Positions 32,279 to 34,642 of a stretch of 34,642 nucleotides of DNA are shown here, piece after piece. Under the pieces are notes generated by a model. The model had not been told where the DNA came from and did not search any database. It saw only the letters and a list, made by a program, of their open reading frames with translations. Every line of letters begins with the position of its first letter. Position 1 is the first letter of the stretch. Origin of the DNA: a bacterium (GTDB lineage: Bacteria > Chloroflexota > Chloroflexia > Chloroflexales > Kallotenuaceae); contig JADDQE010000158.1 of NCBI GenBank assembly GCA_016781525.1, positions 1 through 34,642 of the forward strand, in the 5' to 3' direction. A program made the translations under genes and the position numbers.

Positions 32279-34621
32279 TTACAAGCTTAGGCTGCGCGCG
32301 CTGCCGTCGTCATCGAAGCGCTGCGGTTCGCCTCCAGGGCCCTCGACCGTGACCTCGCGTGCCGGTGGTACGTACTGCCCTTCGCGCGCTGCGACTTCGA
32401 GCGTTGTGCGAGTGCCGTCGGAGTGAACGCGATAGGTGGTCGTGGCGAAGATACCCTGCTGATACTCGAAGGTGTGCCCGTCGTCCTCGTAGAGCGTCCA
32501 CTCGCCGCTGCCGGGATAGACCCTGAGTGTGAGCTCGTCCAGGGGCCTTTCGTCGGTGTGCTGCATCACCGGGCCTAAAGGAATGACTCCGCCGGCCCGA
32601 GCGTAGAGCGGCATTCGTTCTAACGGTGCATCCGCTAGGATCGTCGTGCTGCCCTCGAGCCGCTCGCCGCTCCACCAGTCGTACCAGATGCCCTCCGGGA
32701 GGTAAACCGCCCGGCGCTCGACACCCGGCCGCAGCACCGGGGCCGCCATGAGTGCTGGTCCCAACAGCACTTGATCATGAAGCGCGGCGGTACGCGGGTC
32801 ATACGGAAAGTGGTACACCAGCGGCCGCAGAATTGGTGCTCCCGTTAGCGTGGCCTCCCAAAAGAGCGTGTAGATGTAGGGCAGCAGCCGGTAGCGCAGC
32901 TCGAGATACTCCCGTGAGATACGCTCGACGTGCTCACCGAACACCCAGGGCTCGTGCTGCTGCGAGCCCATGACCGAGTGACCGCGCATGAATGGATACA
33001 GGATGCCGGCCTGAACCCAGCGTGCAAAGAGCTCGGCCGTAGCGTTGCCGAAAAAACCACCGACGTCGCAGCCAACAAAGGGTACCCCCGAAAAACCCAT
33101 GTTGCAGAGCATTGGAAGCGATGTTTCGAGGTGGTCCCAGACCGAGCGGTTGTCGCCCATCCAGGCCGCGGCCCAGCGCTGAATGCCGGCGCCGCCCGAG
33201 CGCGTGAGGACGAAAGGCCGCTCGTGCGGGCGTAGCCGCTCAAGCTCTTCGCGAGTAGCACGCGACATAGACTGACCGTACAAATTATGCGCCTCGGCGT
33301 GGGTTGTACGCTCGTCGAGTGGTCCTTGGGGCGCGTCCGCCGGCATAGGGATATGCTCCCCACCGGGCTCGCCAAAGGGTAAGCTCTTGATGGCCGGCTC
33401 GTTCATGTCGTTCCAGATGCCGGCAACGCCCGCACTGACAAGACCCTCGTGAAGGTTGCCCCACCATTCGCGTACCTCCGGGCGTAAAAAGTCTGGAAAG
33501 ACCGCTTTGTCCGGCCAGACGTAGCCATGGAACAGCGAGCCATCGGCCCGACGGACGAAAAAGTCGCTGGCGAGACCTTGATCGAAGGGTACGTAATCCG
33601 CATCGGGTTCGTATTTAACACCAGGGTCGATGATTGTAATCGTTTTGAAGCCGTCCGCTTTGAGGTCGTGGATCAGCTGCTCCGGATTGCCGAAGCGTTT
33701 GGTGCTCCACGTAAAGACGCGGTAGCCGCGCATATAGTCGATGTCTAGATGGATCACGTCGCACGGGATGCGCCGCTCACGAAACTGGTGGGCGAGCTCC
33801 CGCACGATCTGCTCCGATGCATAGCTCCAACGGCATTGGTGGTAGCCCAGCGCCCACCGGGGCGGCATCGCCATCCGGCCGGTGAGCTCGGTGTAGGTCC
33901 GAATGATCTGCGCTGGCTCGGGACCATAGATCAGGTAGTAATCGAGCTCCGGTCCTTCGGTCTCCATGGACCACTCGCCCGCCTGTTGTACCCCGATGTC
34001 GAACCGGCTCCAGTACGTCGTGTTGAAGAAGACGCCATAGCCGAGCTCTGGTCGCAGCGCGAGAAAGAACGGGATCGCGAGGTACATGTTGTCGGTGGCC
34101 GAGCTATAGTTGACCGCGTCGACGGTCCAATTGGTCAGCTGCTCGGAGCGGTGGTCGAGCAGCCGTGTGCGCTCGCCGAAGCCATAGAAATGCTCGTCGG
34201 CTTCGATCCGTTTCGAGCCCTCGGTTCTGGTTCTCCTCCACCTGGCACCCGTCGCGCTATCATGGGCAAAGGGCCGTCCTTGTGTATCAAAACAGAGCAC
34301 GCGGGCGGTTGAGCGCTCGACTACCACACGTAGCTGCTCAGTCTCGATCTCGACCGTCTCGGCGGTGTCACGTACCTCGAAGGGCACGATTTGCCACTCG
34401 GCGTCGTCCTTGGCCGCTGCCCAGGAGCGTCGGGGTTGCAGCTCGCCTGTTGGTGCGACACGAATCCGCAACATGTTCGACGCAAGGATGCTGATAACTA
34501 TCCGGGACCCACCACAGTCAAAGTCTAGCCTCCGCTCGTCGCGCGTCACGCCTTGAACAGCCCCGAGAGTAATCCATGTGTGCTCGCTCACCGGTAATCT
34601 GCCGAAATCGGTATCGGTCAT
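32279..34621 (-). CDS. GH31 alpha-glucosidase
   Basis: A 780-residue glycoside hydrolase of family 31. An N-terminal beta-sandwich (about 20-240) precedes the TIM-barrel (about 255-610) and C-terminal sandwich domains. The nucleophile is Asp405 in GIWNDMNEP and the acid/base is Asp490 in AWMGDNRSVWDH. DVIHLDIDYMRGYRVFTW and FVGCDVGGFFGN are further family marks. No signal peptide is visible, so it is probably intracellular and releases alpha-linked glucose from oligosaccharides. AGGGAGG lies 5 nt before the ATG. It stands alone on the minus strand. Confidence 0.92.
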   Translation of the reverse strand: MTDTDFGRLPVSEHTWITLGAVQGVTRDERRLDFDCGGSRIVISILASNMLRIRVAPTGELQPRRSWAAAKDDAEWQIVPFEVRDTAETVEIETEQLRVVVERSTARVLCFDTQGRPFAHDSATGARWRRTRTEGSKRIEADEHFYGFGERTRLLDHRSEQLTNWTVDAVNYSSATDNMYLAIPFFLALRPELGYGVFFNTTYWSRFDIGVQQAGEWSMETEGPELDYYLIYGPEPAQIIRTYTELTGRMAMPPRWALGYHQCRWSYASEQIVRELAHQFRERRIPCDVIHLDIDYMRGYRVFTWSTKRFGNPEQLIHDLKADGFKTITIIDPGVKYEPDADYVPFDQGLASDFFVRRADGSLFHGYVWPDKAVFPDFLRPEVREWWGNLHEGLVSAGVAGIWNDMNEPAIKSLPFGEPGGEHIPMPADAPQGPLDERTTHAEAHNLYGQSMSRATREELERLRPHERPFVLTRSGGAGIQRWAAAWMGDNRSVWDHLETSLPMLCNMGFSGVPFVGCDVGGFFGNATAELFARWVQAGILYPFMRGHSVMGSQQHEPWVFGEHVERISREYLELRYRLLPYIYTLFWEATLTGAPILRPLVYHFPYDPRTAALHDQVLLGPALMAAPVLRPGVERRAVYLPEGIWYDWWSGERLEGSTTILADAPLERMPLYARAGGVIPLGPVMQHTDERPLDELTLRVYPGSGEWTLYEDDGHTFEYQQGIFATTTYRVHSDGTRTTLEVAAREGQYVPPAREVTVEGPGGEPQRFDDDGSARSLSL

Positions 34622-34642
34622 ACATCCCTCCCTGCGCTGCTT

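Overview
The window is a GC-rich bacterial chromosomal segment of about 34.6 kb. It is densely packed with mostly housekeeping genes in short runs on both strands, usually separated by long hairpin terminators. The gene content suggests Chloroflexota, class Chloroflexia. The clues are a class II HMG-CoA reductase with a polyprenyl synthase (mevalonate-type isoprenoid supply), a bacterial deoxyhypusine-synthase-like gene next to a ureohydrolase, a RodZ-like HTH/membrane protein, threonine/proline-rich lipoprotein linkers, a stand-alone RusA-type resolvase, and a PP2C phosphatase fused to a degenerate kinase. This placement is inferred from protein content; there is no rRNA in the window. TGA is used as a normal stop codon by several genes.

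Layout: 1-336 holds no convincing gene. 337-1401 (minus) is a small membrane protein translationally coupled to a metallophosphoesterase. 1592-2795 is a consensus promoter, a yybP-ykoY (Mn2+) riboswitch with an overlapping intrinsic terminator, and a TerC/Alx-family membrane protein, forming one manganese-controlled unit. 2903-4327 (minus) is a secreted SpoIID-like protein. 4745-9643 is a signalling cluster: zinc-ribbon/pseudokinase/PP2C, then two tandem paralogous VWA proteins. Between the two VWA genes lies a decayed four-helix-bundle (S23/IVP-type) gene bracketed by inverted arrays of a 7-bp AGGTNTC-like repeat. 9699-11138 holds a lipoprotein and a TPR/membrane protein.

11325-14456 contains the deoxyhypusine-synthase-like gene, a small coiled-coil protein (minus), a ureohydrolase and an overlapping HAD phosphatase, which look like polyamine metabolism. 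14523-19082 holds a response regulator, RusA, a PGPGW-like membrane protein, a RodZ-like protein, yajQ and rimO. A second inverted pair of the heptamer arrays fills the yajQ-rimO gap. 19165-25224 holds a BlaI-type repressor, a polyprenyl synthase, a glycosyltransferase, an orphan peptide-type solute-binding lipoprotein and HMG-CoA reductase. 25375-29718 holds a lipoprotein, an apparently empty 590-bp stretch with repeated RTCGCA motifs, a Clp_N-MoaC fusion (minus), and an M1-type metallopeptidase gene split by one in-frame TGA exactly where the family has Trp. 29862-34621 holds a hypothetical protein, a second metallophosphoesterase, a nucleotidyltransferase-fold protein and a GH31 alpha-glucosidase.

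The points most worth a second look are the Clp_N-MoaC fusion, the TGA-for-Trp interruption in the M1 peptidase, the heptamer-bracketed element seen twice (once with a recognisable dead gene inside), the pseudokinase-PP2C protein with a zinc ribbon in place of the ATP-lysine strand, and the manganese riboswitch in front of the TerC gene.
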